The notes: generated by a model from the sequence alone, not told the origin. A stretch of 28,126 bases of DNA from Oppiella nova (GCA_905397405.1 CAJPVJ010000327.1:1-28126), one strand, 5' to 3'; positions 1-9,982 are shown, numbered from the stretch's first letter. Made by a program: numbers and translations.

Positions 1-1630
1 ATTTGTGTTTTTTAATCAACAGTGGATTTGATTGTGAAAATCACTGCCAAAAGTTTGTATTTTATCGGAGTTTAGCGAAAACTAATTGATTACAAACACA
101 AAACAAATTGATGAGAATTATAATACAAATGACACAACCCTTTGAATTTCTGAATTATACTATAATTTATTTGTAAAAAACATTGTGTTTTCACTTTTAC
201 GATAACATCTGTTATATCATTATGAAAACTGTGTATAAATTTTTAAAATTATTATAACTTCGATACAAAAAACTTTGTGTTATTTTGAACGATAATATAA
301 AAGTAAAATTTTTTCCCAAATGATTTAAAGAGACTGTATTAGTATTACTATTAATTATTATACTTATATAATAAGAAAGAGTAAAACGATGAATATTTGG
401 ACTTATTTTTGGAAACTTTTCAATTATGACTGAATGAGAAACAAAATAAGCATTTGTCTGTAGTTTTTCACTTCGCGTTGATCTGTAAAAATTGTATTAT
501 TAATGACTTTCTTAATACAAACAATTGTTGTAAACTTGACTTTTATTCATAAAATTGCAAAATGAAAAACATTGAAATTTTATCGCCGTTTTTACTCATT
601 ATTTTTTACGTTATTTTCATTTCAACTGATAATTTGACGCAAAATTTCCAGTGAATTACAGCACACTTTCCTGTCATAACTTAATAGTCATACGATTTTG
701 TCATTACTTCTGGACTTTATTTGGATTCAAAAATACTCTTAGGATTAGAATATTTGTAGTGTTTTGCCCCAAAAAATCATTATTAATAGACATTAATAGA
801 GATTATTAGACATTTGCAACGAAAACAGAAAACAATACATTAATTGACAGCAACTGACCCGACAGTGACATGAATATCGATAGACATGACAATCAAAATT
901 GTAATTACGATCGAATGAGTGGTTTTCCCTTTCAATTGACAAACTTATTGTACATAACAGACAACTAAAACATACAAACAGACGACTGATTCGCTTTTGA
1001 ATCGCGTTTTCAAATGCAAATTGCAATGAAATTATTGGATTTGCTGTTTTGCATATATTTTAATTGTTTGGACTCTTGTTGTGGTCCACTATTTAAAGGA
1101 TAAGGAATAAACACTTTGTCCATAAAATTGAAAATTTTACTTTTTTCAAAATGATTTGACTTCAAGAAAGGTAAGTATAACTTGTGAGCAACTTTCCAAA
1201 TGATATGTTATTTCAACTTTGAATGAGCATCAATCCAAATGTGAGTACAATTTTTGCCATAACATCAGGAAAGGTAGGTATGAAAATGGTTTCAAAATGA
1301 TTACTGATTTGTCGAATTGAGAATTAAGTGAAAATATTTTTGAAATTGCTTTGAGAATCTCATTTTCAAAACATTTACAATTGACATTTATGTCAAATCA
1401 GTGAATTCCTATGAGTTAAAAATGCTATACAAATCATAGGCAATCATTTAGTTTGTATAAAATTGTTTTTAGAAATGAATTACTCAAACATGATTACAAC
1501 AAAATTATTTAATAATTATTTTGAATAAGTAATAGTAAATAAGTTGATGATAATATAGAAAATAAATGTTTGGTAAATACAGAAAGGATTGGTATATAAA
1601 ATATTTAATAATTCTTAATATCTATTGTCA
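1..1630. other. AT-rich intergenic DNA, no gene seen
   Basis: I see no convincing coding region, RNA gene or mobile element here. The only long frame, on the minus strand at 793-1026, has no recognisable composition or motif. The stretch is strongly AT-rich with many short A and T runs. It lies downstream of the minus-strand SLC41 gene that ends at 1631. Confidence 0.6.
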
Positions 1631-3533
1631 CTAAAGCTTGCGTTCATCTCTCACTGAATTCTTATCGTCTAATATGACGAGTATTTTGAACATTAAGAAT
1701 AGTGTTGCGCTTCCGACCACATCTGTGACGGCTGTCATAATTGGTATAACATTGTCATCAGGGTCGTATTTGAAATACCACACGAAATGGGTGAACACAT
1801 TGGTCACATACAACAGGAATATTATCTAATTATATAAAAAATAATTAATAAAGTATTGAATAAATAATCGACAATAAAACTCACTTTAATTATAGAGAAA
1901 GAAAGATATAATAAGACAAACGCTAAGTTGAGATCAAAGTCGTCGTTGGTTTGGGTCACACTTATGACCAAAATGTACAACAAATGTGAGGGAATCACAT
2001 ATAATATCAACATCCTCACTGTCCTCGAGTTTCTATTCTCTAATGAGTTCATCAATAAAAAGCAATTCAAATCTCATTCAAACGAAGAGTGTTTTGCATT
2101 TTCACTGTAAGCCTACCGTTAGAACAGAATACATAATACGGCGAAACAAATACTTTGAAATTCTTATCAGTTGTTCCAACGGATCCCATCCTATGCAGTG
2201 ATGTGGATATCCTGCTGGCGTGAACTGTCACACAATTGCCCGCAAAACCATTGAACAGTGGCTGAAATGTGGCAATTCGTGTGAAGTGTTCATTGGCCGT
2301 CGCAAATATCCCTCCGCTTATCGACGAGATTATAACCGCTATTATGATAGGAGCCAAGCCATGGATCAACACAACACGCGTTTTGCTATTCCTATACGAC
2401 AGACATATCAGAATTGGCTCTATGGATATGAATACCAATATGGTTATGAGGGCTGCTATCCAATGACTTTCCACATTACTCGGATCAACTAAGATGTAAA
2501 GATAGGTAGTCATAATGACAAGAGTGCCTAAATCTCCGAGTGATGAGGCCATTGGTGTGGCGAAGTCGTCCGGATCGTGACCTTTGAATTGATTCAAATA
2601 TAATAATATATATATTAGACTATTATTAATAGCAATTGAATTATTGTCTTATTCTTACCGTAATGTTTAGACATCACTATAACCAATGATATGAAAACCC
2701 CTTCATTTAAGGAAAAAGTTTGATTTTAAATTGAGACAAATGTGTCAATGAATGGTGATATGAATACCGAGCAACAAACAGGCCGTATTAGCAGCCAATA
2801 AACTGATGGCACACAAGAATATCATATGAATGTGATCGAAAATTTGGTTATACGTGTGTTCAATGACCAGTACAGTGATGGCTACGAAGGACACGATTGT
2901 GGCCTGACTTTGCACGAGAATCAGGTCGTCTACGATCTCTACAAAAATCTCTTTACACGAAACCAAGTCCTCTCTCACGTTCATCAAAGTGGACATTCTT
3001 GAGGCCATAGTCAGCTCGAGATTGCCTTTCATTCCCATCAGCGGGTGTATTAAAGCGATGGTTCCGGGAATCACTTTGAATTGTTCCCAATTCTTGACAG
3101 TAAACAGCAAAATGCCGGTAAATGCGTGCAGCAAACCGGCGCCTAATATCACCAAAAACTGCTGAATGTCTGTTAAATTGTTTGTTATGCTGTAATATAT
3201 TGCGAGAAACAAGACCAGACAAAGCAAATATACGACAAGTAAACCCGATTTCATCCACGGATCCACTATCGAAGTCTGAAATATATATTTCGTGTTATAA
3301 ACTGTTGAATTAGTCGATGAATTCGGTGTCCACTTAAGCTTGGAAATGGTGGGCATAATGGTTGTGAAGATGTCACTTAAATTATCAGTCAATTTAGTGC
3401 TATTGATGTCCTATTAATTGTGAAATTCAAATGTCAAAAGTTATACATTCAAAACTAATATATAATTTTATACCTGTGTCTGGACTACAACTAAACAACA
3501 GATAATAGTTATTCCTTTGAGGAGTAAATACAT
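1631..3533 (-). CDS. SLC41-family (MgtE-like) magnesium transporter, six exons
   Basis: Exons on the minus strand are 3533-3474, 3410-2768, 2700-2659, 2581-2117, 2039-1885 and 1825-1631; all have GT/AG ends and join in frame to 519 aa. The family is recognised from its two MgtE-like repeats: GMKGNLELTMASR near residue 146 and NGFAGNCVTVHASR near 359, each followed by an acidic motif (HDPDD near 250 with TPMASSLGD; YDPDD near 475 with IPIMTAVTD). These carry the conserved Asp and Asn residues of the ion path in this family. The predicted role is Mg2+ transport across the plasma or an organelle membrane. Exon 1 encodes only a 20-residue hydrophobic leader, followed by a tail with four N-glycosylation sequons (N23, N30, N50, N54) and an extra hydrophobic segment (about 76-95) before the usual core. 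Family and exon map are firm; topology and localisation are inferred. Confidence 0.9.
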
Positions 3534-3607
3534 GTTTTATGTGAGATATTCGATGAAATATTCTATCAGTTGATTTCAAAAGTATTTGACAAATTATGAT
3601 ATTATCA

Positions 3608-3615
3608 TTTATATA
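3608..3615 (-). promoter_or_regulatory. Possible TATA box of the SLC41 gene
   Basis: On the minus strand this reads TATATAAA, about 75 bases upstream of the ATG at 3533. The position fits a core promoter, but AT-rich DNA gives such matches easily. Confidence 0.3.
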
Positions 3616-3868
3616 TAAAATTATGATACTGTACAGATAATTTTACTAAATTCTGTAATTTTATGAAATTTGTCCGTTAATTCCAATTGTATTGAGTTTT
3701 ATCGACAATTTTTGAAATGAATTTCTAGTGAAAATATAATTTGTATGAATTCTGTACCGATATGTCTCATGAATAACAATATAAGACTAATTGACTCATA
3801 TATGCATTGATTGTAAACTGATTGATGAAACATTGAGAAATTGTAATTTATTTAAAATTGATTTTAAA

Positions 3869-4189
3869 ATGTCTCACTTTTTAAATCAATGGCCAAACTA
3901 TGAACCAAAGAGCAGCCATAGTCGGCACAGCATAGTCTGTGCCATTTGCCTGCAAACTGTCACAAACCGGGCCCTAACTGATCCATGTCTTCACGAGTAC
4001 TGCTTTCGATGTATTCAGGAGTGGTCCACAAATCATAACGAATGTCCAGTTTGTTGTCAAGTATATCAATATATGGTTAACAACATAGTGTCGGACCATT
4101 ATTACAGAACGAGATTTGATATTAAATTTATAATTTATAACGACTCAAAAATTATCAATATTTTTAAATACAAAACAAAATTCTGTTAG
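3869..4189 (+). CDS. Small Topors-like RING finger protein
   Basis: A one-exon gene of 106 aa starting at the first in-frame ATG. The frame is open upstream to about 3791, but with no ATG. Residues 24-62 form a C3HC4 RING: C24, C27, C40, H42, C45, C48, C59 and C62, with CxH between the third and fourth ligands. The context (CLHEYCFRCIQEW, then ECPVC) closely resembles the RING of Topors, a RING-type E3 ligase for ubiquitin and SUMO. All eight metal ligands are present, so zinc binding and E2 contact are plausible. Full Topors proteins are much longer and carry an Arg/Ser-rich part; this one ends about 40 residues after the RING with an AT-coded, Lys/Ile/Phe-rich tail. It could be a retrocopy, a truncated paralogue or a real minimal E3. 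Motif call firm, function inferred. Confidence 0.7.
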   Translation: MSHFLNQWPNYEPKSSHSRHSIVCAICLQTVTNRALTDPCLHEYCFRCIQEWSTNHNECPVCCQVYQYMVNNIVSDHYYRTRFDIKFIIYNDSKIINIFKYKTKFC

Positions 4190-4208
4190 GGATTAGCAAT
4201 TTATGATC

Positions 4209-4464
4209 AAATGATTTTTGAGAACTTGTTTGCCATCAAACTCTTAGTTCTTCTTTATTTGACCACAACATATGGTTTTGCATGGAATTCCATATCAGAT
4301 GTGACACCACAAGAGTGCGGACCAACCCATCAGAGAAAATGATTTTTGAGAACTTGTTTGCCATCAAACTCTTAGTTCTTCTTTATTTGACCACAACATA
4401 TGGTTTTGCATGGAATTCCATATCAGATGTGACACCACAAGAGTGCGGACCAACCCATCAGAGA
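4209..4464 (+). repeat. 127-bp direct tandem duplication (probable assembly join)
   Basis: Bases 4209-4335 recur exactly at 4337-4463, separated by one 'a' at 4336 (the next base also matches by chance). The repeat covers the start codon and signal peptide of the secreted protein gene. Because 128 is not a multiple of 3, the upstream copy runs into a stop after about 43 codons; the downstream copy (ATG 4339) leads into the full gene. The length and the single-base spacer match three other sites in the window. Confidence 0.85.
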
Positions 4465-5261
4465 CTCAATGATGTGATGCAAGAATTGGAGGAATGCTCT
4501 AAAGAGCGGTGGAAACCAATGAGGAGTCGTTTGAGCGAAATGGCAGAGAGAGTCAAGAATGGGACTATGCTTTTGGTGGACTTGGTTTCACCCAAACATA
4601 TCTCACAATCGCTGTCATCGTTGATGAAGAAATTGGTGCCAACTTTCGTTCACAACATATTCACCCCAAACAGTAGTGACACTACTTCGCCAACTGATAC
4701 CAGTCCAACTGATTCCAGTCCTAAGACTACTACTGTTTCCACAATTGTTGCCACATTTGACGCCAGAACTTGTTGTCTAGTCTTCGAGAATATCTGTGTC
4801 CGCAATCGGATCTATCGAATGAATTGTGTCGTCGATAACAAGTTCAAGGATTATATCCAAAGACTATACGACGAGATTGACACCAATTGTAAACTCAGTG
4901 GAATCGATGTGAGCGAAGAGTTGTGTCGACAACAACCGACACATGAGTTCAGTAACTCGAAGACCAATTACAAGAATATTCTGTGCCAACTATACATTCC
5001 CTGTAATCAGTCGGATGTCGTTGCAGAATACAAATTTAGTACGAAGAGTTGTGTCGACAACAACCGACACATGAGTTCAGTAACTCGAAGACCAATTACA
5101 AGAATATTCTGTGCCAACTATACATTCCCTGTAATCAGTCGGATGTCGTTGCAGAATACAAATTTAGTGTCAGCCCTGCCATTCATACCATACCCACTCC
5201 ACTCTCAATGTACATATCAGCCCTCACTTTATTATTGTTCATATTTAATGCCTTTTTCTAA
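4339..5261 (+). CDS. Secreted cysteine-rich protein, probably GPI-anchored
   Basis: I do not recognise the family. The ATG at 4339 starts a signal peptide of about 24 residues ending near TTYGFA. The ectodomain holds N-glycosylation sequons (NGT, NSS, NQS), a Ser/Thr/Pro-rich linker around residues 110-135, and ten cysteines, including a CC pair, mostly in the second half. As assembled the gene contains a 128-bp tandem duplication (4914-5168). Read straight through, the frame shifts and ends at 5271 with an unstructured tail. If one copy is removed, the frame continues to a stop at 5259-5261 and gives 264 aa with a short hydrophobic C-terminus (MYISALTLLLFIF), as in GPI-anchored proteins. I prefer that model. 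AATAAA at 5416-5421 fits a poly(A) signal. A tethered surface or secreted protein is inferred; no binding partner can be proposed. Confidence 0.65.
4914..5168 (+). repeat. 127-bp direct tandem duplication inside the secreted protein gene
   Basis: Bases 4914-5040 recur exactly at 5042-5168, separated by one 'a' at 5041. The repeat starts CGAAGAGTTGTGTCGAC and ends AAATTTAGT. It shifts the reading frame of the host gene; with one copy removed, the frame continues into a hydrophobic C-terminal tail. Confidence 0.9.
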
Positions 5262-5337
5262 TATCTTCTAAATATGTTTCAATTCTTTCACTTCTTTGTA
5301 AAAATCTAAAATTTATCTGTAAATTGTAGTTAATTGT

Positions 5338-5338
5338 A

Positions 5339-5385
<47 letters not shown>

Positions 5386-5392
5386 TATTATT
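5338..5392 (+). repeat. (ATT)n microsatellite
   Basis: A nearly pure run of about 17 TTA/ATT triplets with one ACT interruption, in the 3' flank of the secreted protein gene just before its likely poly(A) signal. Confidence 0.95.
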
Positions 5393-5415
5393 TAAGTGGA
5401 AAAAATTTATGTATA

Positions 5416-5421
5416 AATAAA
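5416..5421 (+). promoter_or_regulatory. Poly(A) signal AATAAA
   Basis: A canonical hexamer about 155 bases after the preferred stop of the secreted protein gene. The position is plausible, but the AT-rich flank makes chance matches common. Confidence 0.35.
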
Positions 5422-5589
5422 ACTATTTATTTATATAAAAGAGAATAAAAACATGAGTTTAAAAGAATAAAAACCTAAAATAACATTTATAAACATTTCA
5501 ACACAATGTAGATCATATAAATGCGATAAATAGAAAATTTCAAATTCTTAAAAAAATAACAAGTAACACTACCGGAATTACAATACATT

Positions 5590-6263
5590 TCAACAATAAG
5601 GTCCAGTGTACATTTTATATAAACCTTTGAAGAACTTGTGATATAACTTCTTTTGACGGCTAATGAAGTGTTTGTGTAAATGAATGATATGTGCGATAAA
5701 TATGGGACTAAATTGATTGATATAGAAATCAAAGAATCTGTAAAACACATCGTATTTGCCTTTGATGTCTTGTAAGCCATTCATTATCTGATCCACATTT
5801 TGTTTGTCTTCGTGGCAAAGCTTTATATAGCCATCGATAAGAGATTCATATTTGCGTTCATACCGGGTCACTTTGTCCACAATAGATATTTGATGTCTTG
5901 TAAGCCATTCATTATCTGATCCACATTTTGTTTGTCTTCGTGGCAAAGCTTTATATAGCCATCGATAAGAGATTCATATTTGCGTTCATACCGGGTCACT
6001 TTGTCCACAATAGATTGCAACCTGTACTTAAGACCACTTCTGTTGCCGATCACACACTTGTAGACAACCAACTGTTTGGCCAATTGTTTGCTCATTGGTT
6101 TCTTGCCGAAAGATGGTTTCATATCTGAGAGCCAATCCTTCTGTTCGTTGAGATACTCACAAAATTGAATCACATCTTCATATAACTCTTCGCCCAATTC
6201 ATTATCCTGGTCATCAATCACCGGGTCTTGTATTTCATTTTCAATTACCATTGGATAACACAT
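5590..6263 (-). CDS. Helical family member A (unrecognised, about 181 aa)
   Basis: First of three minus-strand paralogues (also at 8087-8647 and 9422-9982). I set the start at ATG 6263, because the protein then begins MCYP, like the MCYP and MCFP starts of its paralogues; an ATG 12 codons upstream is also in frame. The gene contains a 128-bp tandem duplication (5761-6015) that breaks the frame. With one copy removed it reads 181 aa, matching the 186 aa of paralogue C. Shared positions include DWLxDMKPS, LIDGYxxxCxEDKQ, NGLQDI/AGLEDI and a DxFYxxFxxF/FxxFFDHF block. The protein looks wholly alpha-helical, charged, with few cysteines and no signal peptide or membrane segment, so it is probably cytosolic. 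No domain is recognised and no function is proposed. Confidence 0.7.
5761..6015 (+). repeat. 127-bp direct tandem duplication inside helical gene A
   Basis: Bases 5761-5887 recur exactly at 5889-6015, separated by one 'a' at 5888. The repeat splits one open frame into two overlapping ones; without it the gene is continuous and matches its paralogues in length. Confidence 0.9.
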
Positions 6264-6900
6264 TACTTCAGATTTAAATATGGAGAGAATTGCTTTCAAT
6301 TATGATATGTCTAATGTATAATTAAAACTTATATGTGAATTATGATATGAAACTTATAGCAAACATAACATTTGACGAGATTTTCTGTTAAAGAGTTGTA
6401 ATTAATAGTCAAAGTAAAGATGATAGACATTGAAGTTCAAGTCAGAGGTTTACATGAATTTAAAAATATAATTTCATAATTTAATTTATTATTAACTCAA
6501 ACTGAATGAAAGTTTAGAATGAATAAACACACTCTGTAATTATGAATAGTGCTGTAAAGTAACTAATTAATTTCAATAATAAATCAACTCATAATTCTAG
6601 TTATCATATTCTAGTTTATTTATTAGTGTTCAACTCTGATAAAAGTGTACTTTACTTAAACTTTAAGTGTTACTATTAATCCAATGCTTAAGAATTGAAG
6701 TCTCAAAGCATCAATTCTTTGAAGTGTTACTATTGTTATTATTTAGTTATTTGGGATCATTATAGCTATCTATATTGGGATAAATAGATAAGTAGTGAAC
6801 TAAAGCATCAATTATTACTTTAAACTTTAAGATGTGTCACAAACAGGTAACACAACTAAATAGTTGAAGTCATAGTGTCTCTCGCTGTCACTGCCATCAC
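6264..6900. other. Intergenic, no gene seen
   Basis: AT-rich DNA between helical gene A and the decayed coding patch. The motif AAGTGTTACTATT occurs twice (about 6665 and 6722), and short complementary AAGAATTGA / TCAATTCTT arms lie between the two copies. Otherwise I see nothing. Confidence 0.5.
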
Positions 6901-6929
6901 ATCTCTAATACATTGTATAACTTCTTTTG

Positions 6930-7530
6930 CCTCGAAATCGAAATGATGGCAAACACTGAGTTCATGACTGAAGCCATACAAGAGGCAGAACTAGGCGTTG
7001 ATAACGAATACAATCTAAAGATGAAGGAACGGGATCTCAAACGACAAGAACTCATCAAATATAAGAGGACGAGACGTCAAGAAATGGCTGAACAGAGACT
7101 GACGGAAGCAAAGACTCGAAGAGATGTTCAAATGAGATGAACTCAGGAAAAGACGTAAAAATTAGTTGAACCTGAGATCAAACACAGACTTCTGGAGGAA
7201 TGATGGCATCAGATCTGATGACAGACGAGTGATACCGTTGGCCAGAGTGGACGCTAACGTCCGCTTCAATAGGAATGACAACAAGAAAGCGATGAACGAG
7301 TCGTCGAGTAGTCGAAAGACTTCGGCGCCAGGAGTTGGACACCGAAGAGACGGACGAAACCACGGAATATTGAAAGCGCCAGCGATTCTGTGACACCAAC
7401 GCTGTTATCATTGAAAACTGATCGCCCATTAGTAACTCATACACCCTTTCGGGTATCTGTCAAACAGTGGGTCTCATACACAGCTGTTCCGTTGACCTGA
7501 ACAGAGGGGTGCGCACCGGGAGGGCTCATC
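6930..7530 (+). pseudogene. Decayed coding remnant of unknown family
   Basis: This stretch is clearly GC-richer than its surroundings and uses protein-like codons, but no single frame spans it. It opens with a short basic, Glu/Lys/Arg-rich piece (6943-7140, MMANTEFMTEAIQEAEL then a KRQELIKYKRTRRQEM-type coiled-coil segment). Arg/Asn/Ser-rich and then Pro/Thr/Val-rich pieces follow in other frames to about 7500. It looks like an old broken gene or gene fragment with several interruptions. I cannot name the family, and it could come from a mobile element. A functional 60-70 aa peptide from the first piece cannot be excluded. Confidence 0.4.
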
Positions 7531-8086
7531 GACTGAATTATTTTGTATTTTCTATTTATTTGTCAAATATTTTTAAGTTTGTTTTCAGAATTGAATTTTG
7601 TTTGCTATCTTTTTATAAGTATTTTTCAATTGTTTACAAATGTGTTACTGTACTTTGTTTTTAACTGAGCTATAGATTACAACAAATAAACTGAACTGTA
7701 AGTTATTTGATTAATAAACTAATTAAATTTTCATGTATAGTATTTTACTGTATATTAATTAGAAAATATAATTATACTTTTAAAATATTGCTACACATAT
7801 AAAATATGTAATTTCTTGAATACAAACACTTTAATTATCAGGATAATAATACACAAATTAGGAGTTTAATTTATTATGTTTAATTTCAAAATCTAGATTT
7901 AGGCTAATTAATTCAATATCGATTAATTAATCAAATAAAATTTTTATTTTATTTAAAATAATTAAAATATAAAGTAATTTATGACAAGATAGTAAAATAA
8001 GTTTACAAAACTTTTTGATTACTTGAAAAACAATAAAATTTCTAAGAATATAAAACAATTGCATATATACACTATACACACCTACA
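7531..8086. other. Intergenic, no gene seen
   Basis: Very AT-rich DNA between the decayed coding patch and helical gene B. I see no coding frame, repeat family or RNA gene. Confidence 0.5.
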
Positions 8087-8647
8087 CTATACACCATTAT
8101 TAAAAACACACAATGTCTTAACAAATTTCTTATATAAACTTATTTGGCGTTTGTTGTAAATGGTATTCAGATTCATGACGTGTGAAGTGAATGTTGGATA
8201 AAACTGATCCGAGTAGTGATGTGCAAAGTGATCAAACCAGCGATACTTGCTGTCTATGTCTTGGAAGCCATTCATTGTCTGTTCCAACAGTTCTTTGTCT
8301 TCAATGCAAATCTTAATGTAATCTTCGATGAGATTCTCGTGTTTGCGCTCATTATGAACGGCCTGACCATAGATGGACAGCAATCGGCGCTCAAGACCTT
8401 TGTTGCGGACGACGTCTTTGTAATCGTTGAGCATTTCACCCAATACAAACGACTGACTGCACACCAGACACCTCCCAAAGTATAGTTAATCGGTCGTCTA
8501 GTACACGAGGTCTTTACACCATTTATACTAGCAGCTAACCTCATTGAGAACTCGGTTTACTGACAAACCTGGGATTTGGTCGACATCATCGCCAATCATC
8601 GGGTGTTTGGCTGAAATTTCGTTGACAATCACTTTGGGATAACACAT
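8087..8647 (-). pseudogene. Helical family member B, altered or broken
   Basis: Second paralogue of the helical family. The ATG at 8647 (MCYPKVIVNEIS) and the C-terminal frame ending at 8087 are in the same phase, and the span (561 nt) equals that of paralogue C. Between about 8453 and 8539, however, the frame carries stops and nothing resembles the DWLxDMKPS segment of its sisters. Two readings fit. Either it is a pseudogene, or an 87-nt intron (GT at 8539-8538, AG at 8454-8453, phase 0) now replaces about 29 residues, giving a shorter protein of about 157 aa. The downstream part (SFVLGEMLNDYKD onward) is well kept, including the LIEDYIKICIEDKE and NGFQDIDSKY blocks. I lean slightly to a damaged gene. 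Confidence 0.55.
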
Positions 8648-9421
8648 GACTTCTAATTACTTAAAAGTTTTTATGAAACAAATAATTTTCTATTTAGTTT
8701 GAGATTATGGTATAAATTGAGTTCTAAAACAATGATTACTTGTTGTCTAATAGATATTATAAATGTTCTTAAGATTGTCAATACTTTTATGATATGAATG
8801 TTCAGGTGAAAATGTTTATTTTCTAAAAACTTTCAATAAATAACTTTAATATTCACTTACAAAATATTAAAGTTAAGTATTTTATAAATTTTGAAAACAT
8901 GAATATGTGAACAGTGTATGACTATAAAAATCTTATACAGTACAGTACAGTACAGTAGTTGCTTAAATATTGATATTAATCTATAGGTAATTAGAATTTT
9001 ATTTATAAAAATAAAATATATATTTTCCAATTTAATGATAATTAGAGGACAGGACAGGATTGAGTGACACTGAACTCTATGAACTAATCCATGTACAGGT
9101 ACACTGATAATGTAATGTTTTACCGTGGTGATGTTAATCACTGATAAGTTATCAGTATAACATAGATTAATTAACTGGACTGAACCCAAGTCGCCTTAAA
9201 ACAGTGTCTTTTTTGCCACTCAACCATGTTCCTAATAATTAGTATAATTAATATTTAATAAAATGTAACCTAATTTACTCAGTTAACAAATTTTATTTAA
9301 AATCTTATGAAAATACAATTCTAATACCACAGTAAATGCAATACATTTTGAAATTGAAAAATTTGAGATTTCTAAAAATTAAAATAAGCAAAAAATAGTA
9401 AATAAGAGATTTAAGAAACAT
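8648..9421. other. Intergenic with a short (ACAGT)n run
   Basis: AT-rich spacer between helical genes B and C. A run of four to five ACAGT units lies at about 8936-8956. The minus-strand frame at 8857-9189 is Ile/Leu/His-rich with no motif and I do not count it as a gene. Confidence 0.5.
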
Positions 9422-9982
9422 TTAAACATTTTGATGAATGGACACAGTTTTCATGAATTCTTTATATAAATGCATTTGATTTGTAGTGAAATTCTTGTGT
9501 TCATTCAACACATTATTGGTGAAAATGGGATACAATTGATCCTTGAAGTGGTCGAAAAACCTCTTAAACCAGATATTCTTGGTCTCAATATCTTCTAAAC
9601 CGGCCATTGATTCTTCCAGAATCTGCTTGTCTTCGTTGCAAATCATGACATAGCCATCGATAAGAGTCTCGTGTTTCTCATCGTTTTCAATCATTTGATT
9701 ATAAATTGTTTGCAACTCTTTCTTAAGAGTATAATCAGTGATCATATCTAAGAGAAACGCAAACTTTTGCATCAATTGGCTTATCGTCGTATTCCTCGAT
9801 GGCTTCATATCCAACAACCAGTCCATCAAACTGAACAGAAACTCATGAATTCTGGTCACAGAATAATTCAGTTCTTGGATCATAAGACTGTTTGTGTCAA
9901 TCAAATCCTCGTTTTGATCCAAACCTTCACCAATCACTGGATATTTAGAAACAATTTCTGTGACAACTTTGGGAAAACACAT
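9422..9982 (-). CDS. Helical family member C (unrecognised, 186 aa)
   Basis: An intact single-exon gene and the best template for this three-gene family. It begins MCFPKVVTEIVSKYPVIGEG and runs without interruption to 186 aa. It looks helical throughout, with blocks DWLLDMKPS (about 54-62), LIDGYVMICNEDKQ (about 114-127), AGLEDIETKNIW and FFDHFKDQLYPIF, all conserved in paralogues A and B. No signal peptide, membrane segment or metal-binding motif is visible, so a soluble intracellular role is likely. All three genes lie on the same strand within 4.4 kb, which indicates local tandem duplication; divergence between copies is high, so the duplications are not recent. I recognise no domain and assign no function. 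Confidence 0.75.
   Translation of the reverse strand: MCFPKVVTEIVSKYPVIGEGLDQNEDLIDTNSLMIQELNYSVTRIHEFLFSLMDWLLDMKPSRNTTISQLMQKFAFLLDMITDYTLKKELQTIYNQMIENDEKHETLIDGYVMICNEDKQILEESMAGLEDIETKNIWFKRFFDHFKDQLYPIFTNNVLNEHKNFTTNQMHLYKEFMKTVSIHQNV

Noticed and set aside
793-1026. Minus-strand 77-aa frame
   Set aside because: Composition follows the AT-rich background, no motif, no splice partners and no paralogue in the window.
2220-2492. Plus-strand frames over the SLC41 gene
   Set aside because: They oppose exon 4 of a gene whose six exons join in frame and carry the family motifs.
4282-5271. A 329-aa continuous frame as the model for the secreted protein
   Set aside because: Its first 19 residues come from an out-of-frame reading of the upstream repeat copy and its last 60-70 from the frame-shifted second repeat copy. 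The ATG at 4339 and the stop at 5261 (one copy removed) give a signal peptide and a hydrophobic tail.
8216-8544. Open frames on both strands over helical gene B
   Set aside because: They are shadows of the paralogue's coding frame; the MCYP start and C-terminal frame with homology to A and C decide the strand.
8857-9189. Minus-strand 110-aa frame
   Set aside because: Ile/Leu/Tyr-rich because of AT-rich DNA, and it covers the ACAGT microsatellite; no protein-like pattern.
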